A program made the position numbers and the translations under genes. Below, one piece after another: positions 52,675-60,902 of a DNA stretch of 64,000 nt. Under the pieces are notes generated by a model. The model was not told where the DNA came from. It ran no database searches and was given only the letters and a program-made list of their open reading frames with translations. Source of the DNA: Chitinophaga flava (GTDB lineage: Bacteria > Bacteroidota > Bacteroidia > Chitinophagales > Chitinophagaceae); contig NZ_QFFJ01000002.1 of the NCBI RefSeq assembly GCF_003308995.1, forward strand, positions 1,240,001 through 1,304,000, read 5' to 3'. Position 1 is the first letter of the stretch, and every line of letters begins with the position of its first letter.

Positions 52675-55266
52675 ATGGCACTGAACATATTTCCTTATGC
52701 ACTGGTACGTTATGCTGCTATGTCATTCCATGAGCTGAAAGCCCTGGAAATACAGGGCCTGTCTGCGTATATGGCTGCTGCTGAACAGCTCGATGTCAGT
52801 ATCCAACAACAGAAAGATACACTTTGTGATCAGTTGTATACCGCCATACAATCGGCTACAGACAACAAGTCCAGGCAATACCTGTTGCAACTCAAACGTA
52901 CTGTTTACAATGGTCGTACGCCGGCAGCGGATATCCATGTTGATAACCCTGCATTAGAAGAACTGTTATGCCGATACCAGCAATTGCTGGAGAAAAAACA
53001 TACGCTGCAACAGGAATGGCAACTGCAGTTTGAAGAACAGCAACGCCGGCACAGGCAACAGTTACAGCTGTGGGCACAGCAGGAGTTGTTACGCAAAGGT
53101 ATCCTGCTTTCCAGTCCTGTACTATACACGCAGCTGGATAGTTTTGCCGGCACAGCCCCGGCTGCCTTCAAAATACGCGAACAGAAAAATGAGTATAGCC
53201 TGCTCCGTTATATCACCCGGATGGCTGCTAAAACGTCTCCCTTCAGCACCTTCACCTATACGGGAACGGCTACACTGGATAAAGACTGTTGCCGGATAAC
53301 ACAACCCTCTTCCGATATCGTTAGCAATGTCCGGCTGAACAATAGTCTGTTTGTTTATCTGCGTGCGCTGATGATACATCACCCGGTATTGAATGAGCTG
53401 CTGGAGGTAAGACTTAATACCACAGCCACAATAGATGAAACGCATATACATTTTTTGGTGAATTATTTTAATGTTGAAGCGTTTCAGCGACTGCCCGCAC
53501 GTAATCTGGCCCTGTGGCTGTATCATTATCTGCAGGAACAGACCGCCCCACATACAATTGCCGCGCTCACCGCTATACTCGTACCGCAGATACCTGATGC
53601 CGACCGGGAAAGTATTAAAACTTTTCTGTTGAAACTGTCTGCCAGTGGTCTGTTGGAGCTGAACATCGGTTGCTCGGGAGTAGATCCGGAGTGGGATAGT
53701 ACACTGGCCGTTTTTCTCTCTGCAGCTATGCATCAGCATCCATCCGTCACATCACTGTATAACCTGCTGATAACGTTGAAGGCTAAACGGCGGGAGTATG
53801 TGACAGCCTGTTCCGCAAATCGTTTTCTGTTGCTACAGGAGGCGGCGAATCTGTTGAATACTACCACCGGCCGGCTACAGGCAGAAGCCGGGTTGTCATC
53901 ATCCGTTCCTGGAGAACCTTTACCGCCGCCTGTTGCTACCCCTTCCTTTGAGGTGAATCACTTTATACCACGGTATTTTATGCCCCAGGATATTTTTTAT
54001 GAAGATGCCAGCATAGAAGAGAACAGCCTGTTGCCAGCGGAAGATCTGCAAACCCTGATAGACAAAGCCGAACGCTTATGCCGGCTGCTGGAGCCTTTCG
54101 ATATGTTGCAGGAAGAAAGAAACAATATGTGTGATTTTTTCCTGCAGCATTATGGTCCTACACAAACCATCAGCATCACCGATTTCTACCATGCCTATTA
54201 TCTTCAGGTGAAAAAACAACAGCCTAAACAAGTGGAATCACCGGTCATGGAAATACCGGAAACATTACAGCTGGAAACAGATGGTGTACAGGTAAACATT
54301 ACCGGGCATGAGCAGATGCCAGCCTCTGGCGCAGTCTCCAGAGGAATGTTTGTACAGTTGTTTTATACCGGTGAAGACACTTTGCCACAACTGCAAGGTG
54401 TGGTAAATGCATTATTGCCTGGCATGGGAAAAGTAGCAGGCCGTTTCCTGCATCTCTTCGATCCCGCAGTGACCACGGCTTTCAGGGAATGGAACAAAGA
54501 GCTGCATCCGACGCATAAGATAATGGAGTTGAATGATGGTTCTGTTTTTAATGCCAACATTCACCCACCGCTGCTGGACTACGAGATTGCTATTCCTGGT
54601 GGAAGTAATAACTATTCGCCAGGGCAGCGTATTTCACTGAAAGCGGTGATGTTGCGATATACCCCGGAACAACATCGGTTAGGGCTATACGATATGGGTA
54701 GTGGAAAAGAAGTGTATGCCTACGATCTATGCCTGGAGTCGTTTTATAACCGGTCTCATTTTTACCGGCTGCTGGCCCATTTCAACCCGGAACCGAGGCT
54801 GCCCTTGCGTGGCCTCATTGCGGCAGTAGATCGCGGCCAGGCTGACCAGCCAAAGGCAGACGGACCCGTGAAACTGAAGCCACGTATTGTTTTTGAAGAA
54901 CATCTTGTTCTGAGAAGACAAGGCTGGCTGGTAGATACCGCTGATATTCCGGTCCCGGCCAAAGGAGAAACGGAGGCCGCTTATTTCCTGCGGCTGCAGC
55001 AGTGGAGAATCAGCCATCACCTACCGGAACAGGTATTTGTTTTTCTGAAATCACCTTATATACCGGTATCAAAGGATAACGTGGGTAAGTTACACCGTGA
55101 TGACTATAAACCGCAATACATCAGTTTTATACAACCATTGCTGGTAGGGGTTTTTAGAAAGATGCTTACAAGGGCCGGTGCTTACTGTTACCTGGAAGAG
55201 GTACTGCCGGATGCAGGCCAACACGGTACTGTAACAGAACATATGCTTCATTGGTATAAATATTAA
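52675..55266 (+). CDS. lanB: Lantibiotic dehydratase LanB, N-terminal (glutamylation) part of a split enzyme
   Basis: The ATG at 52675 (MALNIFPYALVR) gives 863 residues; the frame extends upstream into lanT but that part is not LanB-like. Lant_dehydr_N features are PVLYTQLDSFAG, the basic EYSLLRYITRMAAKTSPFST (the equivalent of the RxxxRPTPFG region), then the long body with HPTHKIMELNDGS, FNRSH-like FYNRSHFYRLLAHFNPEPRLPLRG and RIVFEEHLVLRRQGW. Class I LanB uses glutamyl-tRNA to glutamylate Ser/Thr of the precursor; glutamate elimination is done by the C-terminal SpaB_C domain. That domain is absent here and is encoded by the next gene 3 bp downstream, the split arrangement known from pinensin clusters. 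Confidence 0.9.
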   Translation: MALNIFPYALVRYAAMSFHELKALEIQGLSAYMAAAEQLDVSIQQQKDTLCDQLYTAIQSATDNKSRQYLLQLKRTVYNGRTPAADIHVDNPALEELLCRYQQLLEKKHTLQQEWQLQFEEQQRRHRQQLQLWAQQELLRKGILLSSPVLYTQLDSFAGTAPAAFKIREQKNEYSLLRYITRMAAKTSPFSTFTYTGTATLDKDCCRITQPSSDIVSNVRLNNSLFVYLRALMIHHPVLNELLEVRLNTTATIDETHIHFLVNYFNVEAFQRLPARNLALWLYHYLQEQTAPHTIAALTAILVPQIPDADRESIKTFLLKLSASGLLELNIGCSGVDPEWDSTLAVFLSAAMHQHPSVTSLYNLLITLKAKRREYVTACSANRFLLLQEAANLLNTTTGRLQAEAGLSSSVPGEPLPPPVATPSFEVNHFIPRYFMPQDIFYEDASIEENSLLPAEDLQTLIDKAERLCRLLEPFDMLQEERNNMCDFFLQHYGPTQTISITDFYHAYYLQVKKQQPKQVESPVMEIPETLQLETDGVQVNITGHEQMPASGAVSRGMFVQLFYTGEDTLPQLQGVVNALLPGMGKVAGRFLHLFDPAVTTAFREWNKELHPTHKIMELNDGSVFNANIHPPLLDYEIAIPGGSNNYSPGQRISLKAVMLRYTPEQHRLGLYDMGSGKEVYAYDLCLESFYNRSHFYRLLAHFNPEPRLPLRGLIAAVDRGQADQPKADGPVKLKPRIVFEEHLVLRRQGWLVDTADIPVPAKGETEAAYFLRLQQWRISHHLPEQVFVFLKSPYIPVSKDNVGKLHRDDYKPQYISFIQPLLVGVFRKMLTRAGAYCYLEEVLPDAGQHGTVTEHMLHWYKY

Positions 55267-55269
55267 CGA

Positions 55270-56148
55270 ATGCAACGCTCATGGTTATCTGTGCACTTAT
55301 TTTATGCCGGTGATCTGAATCATCTTCTTCATCTGTTGGTGGCTCCTGTAGTTGCGCAGATAGAGGCCCCTTTTTTCTTCATCCGCTATTGGGAAGGCGG
55401 ACCGCATATACGGCTGCGACTATACGTAGATGAAACAGCCGAAATACAGGTGAAAGAATATCTGGAAGCGGCATCCGACAGGTATTTTCTGCAATATCCA
55501 TCGCAGCGCCGGGAGTTGGCTTATCAGACACCGTTGCTGCCGAATGATTCGTTGCAGTATATTACCTATGTTCCGGAAATCAGCCGCTATGGCGATGAAC
55601 GGAGCATACACCTGGCGGAGCAACAGTTTGGAATATCAGCTGCTTATGTATTGCAACAAATAAAGACTACAGCCCTGAACCCATCCACTTCCCTGATACA
55701 GGCTGTTAAGTTAAATATCGTTATGCTGCAGACGTTGCAGGCCACGCCTTTCGAAACACTGGATGTTTGTTACCGTTTTGTACAGGCATGGCTGCCTCGT
55801 TTATACGATCGTAGTAAAGATTCGTCGCAAGAGGAACAGTATTACAAACAATTACTGCAACAACGTTTTGATGCTTATGCTCCTGCACTCACGAATGCAG
55901 CTGTCAGCCTCTGGCAGGAAATAGCAGAAGGCCGTACCACCGATGTTTTGCAAACATTTGCAGATGGCAACCGGATCATCTTTCAGCAATATCGCTTGTT
56001 AGGCTTTAGCAACAGACAACTCGGCGATATCACCGGCAGCTTCATTCACATGGGCCACAACCGTCTCGGAGTGTCCAATCTGGATGAAGCCTATATTATG
56101 TATTTCACTGGTAAATGTCTTGAACATATCTATGGCATCACTTACTGA
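55270..56148 (+). CDS. SpaB_C-type elimination protein (thiopeptide-type bacteriocin biosynthesis protein)
   Basis: A 292-residue protein beginning SWLSVHLFYAGDLNHLLHLL, with FFFIRYWEGGPHIRLRLYV, YVPEISRYGDERSIHLAEQQF and the C-terminal HMGHNRLGVSN. These are the standard motifs of the SpaB_C/thiopeptide-type family: the Arg-rich GGPHIRLR and the RYGG/RYGD strand line the elimination site. It removes glutamate from glutamylated Ser/Thr to give dehydroamino acids. It follows lanB by 3 bp and overlaps the lanC-like gene by 17 bp, so the three are translationally linked. Confidence 0.9.
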   Translation: MQRSWLSVHLFYAGDLNHLLHLLVAPVVAQIEAPFFFIRYWEGGPHIRLRLYVDETAEIQVKEYLEAASDRYFLQYPSQRRELAYQTPLLPNDSLQYITYVPEISRYGDERSIHLAEQQFGISAAYVLQQIKTTALNPSTSLIQAVKLNIVMLQTLQATPFETLDVCYRFVQAWLPRLYDRSKDSSQEEQYYKQLLQQRFDAYAPALTNAAVSLWQEIAEGRTTDVLQTFADGNRIIFQQYRLLGFSNRQLGDITGSFIHMGHNRLGVSNLDEAYIMYFTGKCLEHIYGITY

Positions 56149-57979
56149 AAAAGATATTCAGATTATAGAAACAGAGCTGCGGCGGATTGCAGCAGTATTG
56201 TTACCTGCCATCCAACCGGAAGCTGTGACACAACGTACAGACCTGTTCAACGGTAGTGCTGGCGTGATCCTTTTTTACCTGAGACTCTATGAACACTATC
56301 AGGACCCTGAATATCTTCAAACCTGTATAACAGCAGCGGATACACTGTTATATCATCCGGATATAATGCAGCAACAGTATTATACCCTTTATACGGGCGC
56401 TTCGGGCTTATTGTATCTGTGCATAAAAATGTATGAAACAACCGGACGGCAGCATTATCTCGATCGGGCGCTGGCTCTGGTGGTGCATTTCAAAGAAGGT
56501 ATATTGCGGGGAGTAGTGCAGGATGATTTTCTTAGTGGACATGCAGGAAACATTTTTGTACTTACTTACCTTTACGCATATACGCAGGATAAAGACTTGT
56601 TGGTCATGATAAAAGCACTCACTGATATCATGGTGATTCATGCCCGCATTGCGCCACAGGGGCTGAAGTGGGGGCATGTCAAGATGAGTTATGATTGTCT
56701 GACTGGTTTTTCGCATGGTGCCTCCGGTATTGCCTACGCGCTAATGCAGTCCGCCGCCTACTTCCAGGATGAAGGGTTATATTACCTGGCCACACAGGCG
56801 CTGGATTATGAGATGCAGTATTATGATCCGGAAACCCTTAACTGGATTGACCTTCGACTTACCAGTACTCATCTCAGAGAGGAAGATATCTTCAGCTGGC
56901 AGCTGTCGCGATTCAGGGAGTATGCCAGTGATACTAACACCTGGGCGCATGGAGCGGCAGGGGTAGGGATGGCCCGGCTTTATGCCTGGCAGCAGTTGCA
57001 ACGGCCAGATTGGCTGCAGCACGTGCAGTATGCGCTGCAGCGCTCCCTGGAAGATGCGCAGCTATTGAAACGGGGAGATTTTACGCTTTGCAGCGGATAC
57101 GGTGGTATCTTTTTTTTCCTGTTACAAGCGGCCGTACTATTGGAGCGGCCGGACTTGCGTCTCAGCGCGCAACAGATAGCACTGCAGGCAGTACATAATT
57201 ACCAGCAATATGGAACCTACAACAGCTATGTGCCTGCGGAGCCAATGGACCCCGGGCTTTTCTCCGGACTCGCAGGGGTTGGGTATATGTTGCTGTCTGC
57301 GTTGATGCCTTTCCGTGAGGATACCATTTTACATCCTGTTATCCGCGGAACGTGCCAACAGGCGATATCTCCGCTGTATGCTCCCGGTGAAATAAAACAG
57401 CGACTGTTTTCGCGGTATTACCCCAATACGGTAAAACAATTATCACAATATGGAAAAAGGCTGCCGGATGCAGCAGACATCCACACCTTGGAGATATTGC
57501 TGCAACAAGAAATAGCTGCTTTGTCATCAGCAACCCGGGACTGTTTTGCTTTTGAATACCAGCTGACGGCTATGTGGAAAGCACATCAGGGCCTGTTGTG
57601 CCATACCAGAAGAAAAGAACTGCTAATGGCCGATGCCGGTCTTTTACAGGATGGCCCGCAGGATACATGGCTGCATACGGTTTTTGTACCAGTAGAACAG
57701 GTACAGTTCTGTCATACGCAATGGCCATGGCATCTTCAGGGAGGTACAATGGATGCCGGTGATTACTATTATCTGGTGCAAAGCCATGAATATGGCATCT
57801 CTGTATTCCCGGTGGGCAAACTAGTGGCGTTTATCTTCAGTAACCTGCAACCCGGCCGTACATTACAGGATATAGTAACACTTCTTTTCGGACAGGCAGC
57901 GGGAGAACAAGCTGCAGCTGCTATTATTACACAAACTTTGATGATGATACAGCAGGGTTTTATCAAACGTTATCATTAA
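56132..57979 (+). CDS. lanC: LanC-like protein with degenerate zinc site and C-terminal PqqD/RRE-like extension
   Basis: The ATG at 56132 (MASLTEKDIQ) overlaps the previous gene by 17 bp and gives 615 residues. Residues about 25-420 show LanC repeats: DLFNGSAGVILF, TLYTGASGLLYL, FLSGHAGNIFVL, GFSHGASGIAYAL, TWAHGAAGVGMA, TLCSGYGGIFFF, LFSGLAGVGYML. In active LanC the last motifs carry Cys and Cys-His for zinc. Here the first is Ala (Ala272 in WAHG) and the His is Ser (Ser321 in LCSG); only Cys320 remains. Residues about 420-615 are an extension not found in normal LanC. Its end (LQPGRTLQDIVTLLFG, then IITQTLMMIQQGFI) looks like a PqqD-type winged helix, the RiPP recognition element. A recognition or scaffold role is inferred; weak or zinc-independent cyclase activity cannot be excluded. 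Confidence 0.8.
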   Translation: MASLTEKDIQIIETELRRIAAVLLPAIQPEAVTQRTDLFNGSAGVILFYLRLYEHYQDPEYLQTCITAADTLLYHPDIMQQQYYTLYTGASGLLYLCIKMYETTGRQHYLDRALALVVHFKEGILRGVVQDDFLSGHAGNIFVLTYLYAYTQDKDLLVMIKALTDIMVIHARIAPQGLKWGHVKMSYDCLTGFSHGASGIAYALMQSAAYFQDEGLYYLATQALDYEMQYYDPETLNWIDLRLTSTHLREEDIFSWQLSRFREYASDTNTWAHGAAGVGMARLYAWQQLQRPDWLQHVQYALQRSLEDAQLLKRGDFTLCSGYGGIFFFLLQAAVLLERPDLRLSAQQIALQAVHNYQQYGTYNSYVPAEPMDPGLFSGLAGVGYMLLSALMPFREDTILHPVIRGTCQQAISPLYAPGEIKQRLFSRYYPNTVKQLSQYGKRLPDAADIHTLEILLQQEIAALSSATRDCFAFEYQLTAMWKAHQGLLCHTRRKELLMADAGLLQDGPQDTWLHTVFVPVEQVQFCHTQWPWHLQGGTMDAGDYYYLVQSHEYGISVFPVGKLVAFIFSNLQPGRTLQDIVTLLFGQAAGEQAAAAIITQTLMMIQQGFIKRYH

Positions 57980-58166
57980 AAATGAGGCTGTCTCCAGAAT
58001 GATTTTTCTCTGATTTTATTCGGGTGCATTACAGTACAGCCGCCGCGTTGGGATATAAATGCTGTGAGAAAAATAAACTCCCTTTTACACTGTTAATACG
58101 CTGCAGCTGCGCACCCTATGCAGATCTAAGCGCGAACTTTATATCTCATCCAAAATCAATTCCGTT

Positions 58167-58400
58167 ATGAAAAAGAAAAAATTGAATCTCCGCAAACTCA
58201 CCCTGTACAAAGAAGTGATCAGCGATTTATCCCAGCAAAAGATAGTAGGAGGAGCAACCAGGCCCTGGGAGACCTGTGTTCAAACCTGTTTGTCAAGCTG
58301 TAATCCAGTCTGTACCCCTACTGATAATTGTGTTTCCAAGGATCCTAGTGGTATTAGCTGTATCGTTACATGTATTACAATTGATGTTTGCCCCGCCTAG
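58167..58400 (+). CDS. lanA: Lanthipeptide precursor lanA2, GG leader, eight-cysteine core
   Basis: A 77-residue peptide. The 29-residue leader has the Bacteroidota class I pattern (MKKKKLNLRKLTLYKEVISD, then LSQQ) and ends KIVGG. The predicted 48-residue core starts ATRPWE and has 12 Ser/Thr and eight Cys (core positions 8, 12, 16, 20, 26, 36, 40, 46). Several pairs are directly adjacent (TC, SC), so ring pattern cannot be guessed. It lies 187 bp after the LanC-like gene, with its own likely promoter in that gap, although no clear promoter motif was found. The GG site fits the C39 domain of LanT. A strong terminator follows. Confidence 0.88.
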   Translation: MKKKKLNLRKLTLYKEVISDLSQQKIVGGATRPWETCVQTCLSSCNPVCTPTDNCVSKDPSGISCIVTCITIDVCPA

Positions 58401-58431
58401 ACAGAAATAAACCTTCATGTACTTAAAACAT

Positions 58432-58470
58432 AAAAGGACATCTCAGTTATTTTGAGATGTCCTTTTTTTT
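58432..58470. terminator. Bidirectional terminator between lanA2 and lanA3
   Basis: AAAAGGACATCTCA pairs perfectly with TGAGATGTCCTTTT (14 bp) around a 7-base loop, with an A-run before and a T8 run after. It separates the two convergent precursor genes. Confidence 0.88.
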
Positions 58471-58484
58471 CATCGCATCACTGT

Positions 58485-58670
58485 TTAGCAGATGATGGTA
58501 GTGCACAGGTGGCCTTCGTCATCTGTTTGCAGGGTGTGAGTAGGGTGACTCTGACCTGCAAGACCGCCTGCCAGGCGCATGTTCATTTCACTGTCGATGC
58601 TGGTAACGAAGCTGTCAATTTTCAGATCGTCGATGCTCAGTTTGATGCTGCTAACTTGTTGTTCTTTCAT
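58485..58670 (-). CDS. lanA: Pinensin-like lanthipeptide precursor lanA3
   Basis: A 61-residue peptide. The leader (MKEQQVSSIKLSIDDLKIDS, then FVTSID) carries the LSIDDLKIDSFVTS pattern of the pinensin-family leader and ends RLAGG. The predicted core is 25 residues with Ser5, Thr8, Thr10, Thr13, Thr21, Thr22 and two Cys (20 and 25; HLCTTIIC). Two rings are the most it could form, as in pinensins, which are antifungal class I lanthipeptides from Chitinophaga pinensis. It is encoded on the opposite strand to lanA2 and downstream of the TonB receptor gene (78 bp gap). Length and leader differ from lanA2, so one LanB/LanT set would have to process two precursor families. Confidence 0.85.
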   Translation of the reverse strand: MKEQQVSSIKLSIDDLKIDSFVTSIDSEMNMRLAGGLAGQSHPTHTLQTDDEGHLCTTIIC

Positions 58671-58748
58671 AAAATAGCATTTTTTAAAGTGAGTGCCTAC
58701 TGTTAAAGGGTTTCGGCATAATCCCTATTGCGCAATATCTTAGTCCGG

Positions 58749-60881
58749 CTACAGTCTTATGCCTGCAAAGGCTTTGAATGAAACCGGTGCTCCTTCTATG
58801 TAGTAATAGCTTTTTACTCCCGGATGGATAGAACCGATTAGTATATCACCACTGGAGAAATATCTTTTGTTGGTAAGGTTATCGGCGATGACACGCAGAT
58901 ACCATTTACCGGCGTCCCAGGCGATGCCGGCATCCAGTTTCGTATAGCCTTTCAGGTAAACATCCGGCGTATAGGTGGCTGTTCTGGTGACAGTTGTTTG
59001 TCCGGCGCTGAAGCTCAGGCGGGTAGGCCCGTTCATCGGGATGGCATACTGTATCCACGTGTTGATCATCTGCTCGGGGGTGAATGCCAGTCTGTTGCCT
59101 TCATTTTCCTTGCGGCTGTCTTTGCTGGTGATAGCGTAGGTATAGGCATAGTTGGCGGATACCGTGATACGGTTGGATACACGTCCGATGATATCTGCTT
59201 CCACGCCTGTGCTGGTGGCTTGTCCTATCTGTCTGTTGAAGCGCGGATGTTGCAGATCAGATACCAGTAGGTTGTTTTTGATGATGTGATAAACAGCGAG
59301 TGTGGTGATCAGTTTACGCTGAAACCACTCGCGTTTGGCGCCTGCTTCCAGACTATTGCCACGCAAGGGTTTGAAGTTGTTGCCTTCAAAATCAGCACCT
59401 GCCTGTGGGATAAAAGACTGGTCGTATACAGCATACACGCTGGTGTTTTCGCCCAGCAGGCGGGTGATGCCCAGGCGGGGAGAAAAAGCGGTTTCATTAC
59501 ACAGAGGGCTTTTAGTGTTGGTGGTAATAGGGATGTTCCAGGTAAAGCGCCCGCCATAGTTAAAGTACCATTTGCCTTGTATGCGGGTGGTGTTATATAC
59601 AAAGGCAGACAGCCAGTTGTTTTCCCGGTTGATGAGTGTGGATTTGCCTAATGCACTAACACTGTCGGTGTCCAGGCCGTATTGCGGCTTGTTTCGGTCA
59701 AACTGAAAGGAGTGCAGGCCATAGGCCACGGAAAAATTGTCCTTGCTGTAGTTGTAGTCAGTGCCCGCTACCAGCTGGTGGTTTATCTGCCGGCCGGTGT
59801 TGAAGGTGCCATTTACATAGGCCTGTACAGCGGCCACTTGTCCGTTAATATGGCTGTATTGCGACATGCGTCTGGTGATATCTGTATTGTCAAAGTTGAC
59901 AGGCGAATAGTTATCGGATAACAAGGCCCATGTAGAACTGGGCGTGGCCGTATATTTGGATTGTATGCTTAATTTCCATTGATGATTGAATCGATGGGAG
60001 AATAATAACCGCGCACTTTGTGACATTGCGGAAGACTGCGGCAGGCCCGGATCGCCGGCGAAGTTGTTGCCGATACGATATTTCAGTATACCCTCCTCCG
60101 TGCCAACCTGTGTAACGCTGCTGCCTCCATCGGCGGTCAGGCGTATCAGGTTGTATTCTGCCAGCAACCAGGTACCTGGTTTGAAATTGTATTGTATAAC
60201 GGGAGCGGCTATATATTTTTTTGTCCTTATAAAATCCTGAAAACTCTCCTGTTGCTGATAGGCTGCATTGATACGATAAGAGAAGCCTTTTGTTTTTACG
60301 GCGCTGCCAATATCTGCTGCGGCGCGCAACAAACCAAAACTGCCCCCGGCCAGCTCCAGCTGCCTGATACGTTGAGGGCCCGGCGTTTTGGTGCTGATGT
60401 TAATGCTACCACCAGGCTCTCCGGACGACAACAGGAAACCGGCGGGGCCTTTGATGAAATCTACCCGGTCTATGATAGCGGCATCGTCTAAGAGTGCGCC
60501 CATGCTACTGCGTTGTGGCATACCATTCACATAGGTGATGGCGCCAAAGCCCCGTACCATCACAGTGGTGGATGCATCAAAAACGGAACTGTTATACCCC
60601 ATCTTAATGCCGCTGGCATTACGGGCAATATCTTTTATCTCCAGTCCTCCTTGTTCGCGTATCAGCTCACTGGTAACACTGCTGATGTTTTGCGGTGTTT
60701 CCAGTAGGCGTCCTTCCAGCCGCAGGGTAGATGCCATGCTGTCTGCTTTCATGCTTTTTTTCTTTTCCAGTACGATGATTTCCTGCAAGCGCTGTCTGCG
60801 CAGGCTGTCGGTCTTCTGCTGACTATAGCCATACAGTGTCAGGTTGCAGAGGCACATCAATACGGGTAATGTTTTATTCAT
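58749..60881 (-). CDS. TonB-dependent receptor within the lanthipeptide cluster
   Basis: A 710-residue outer-membrane receptor (signal about 1-20, LYGYSQ). The plug spans about residues 45-170: SSVTSELIREQGGLEIKDIA, VMVRGFGAITYVNGMPQ, IDRVDFIKGPAGFLLSSGEP, GGSINISTKTPG. A barrel of FhuE/FpvA-like ferric siderophore receptor type follows (RVIADNLTNKRYFSSG, terminal FKAFAGIRL). It sits 21 bp downstream of the ABC permease genes and upstream of lanA3 on the same strand. Possible roles are outer-membrane passage or sensing of the mature peptide, or scavenging of a competitor's siderophore; the sequence does not decide. Confidence 0.85.
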   Translation of the reverse strand: MNKTLPVLMCLCNLTLYGYSQQKTDSLRRQRLQEIIVLEKKKSMKADSMASTLRLEGRLLETPQNISSVTSELIREQGGLEIKDIARNASGIKMGYNSSVFDASTTVMVRGFGAITYVNGMPQRSSMGALLDDAAIIDRVDFIKGPAGFLLSSGEPGGSINISTKTPGPQRIRQLELAGGSFGLLRAAADIGSAVKTKGFSYRINAAYQQQESFQDFIRTKKYIAAPVIQYNFKPGTWLLAEYNLIRLTADGGSSVTQVGTEEGILKYRIGNNFAGDPGLPQSSAMSQSARLLFSHRFNHQWKLSIQSKYTATPSSTWALLSDNYSPVNFDNTDITRRMSQYSHINGQVAAVQAYVNGTFNTGRQINHQLVAGTDYNYSKDNFSVAYGLHSFQFDRNKPQYGLDTDSVSALGKSTLINRENNWLSAFVYNTTRIQGKWYFNYGGRFTWNIPITTNTKSPLCNETAFSPRLGITRLLGENTSVYAVYDQSFIPQAGADFEGNNFKPLRGNSLEAGAKREWFQRKLITTLAVYHIIKNNLLVSDLQHPRFNRQIGQATSTGVEADIIGRVSNRITVSANYAYTYAITSKDSRKENEGNRLAFTPEQMINTWIQYAIPMNGPTRLSFSAGQTTVTRTATYTPDVYLKGYTKLDAGIAWDAGKWYLRVIADNLTNKRYFSSGDILIGSIHPGVKSYYYIEGAPVSFKAFAGIRL

Positions 60882-60902
60882 TGTTTTATTTTATGGTGAT
60901 CG

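Noticed and set aside
58452..58706. Plus-strand 84-codon open frame opposite lanA3
   Set aside because: It is the mirror of the lanA3 coding region and terminator; the minus-strand frame has a proper leader and GG site.
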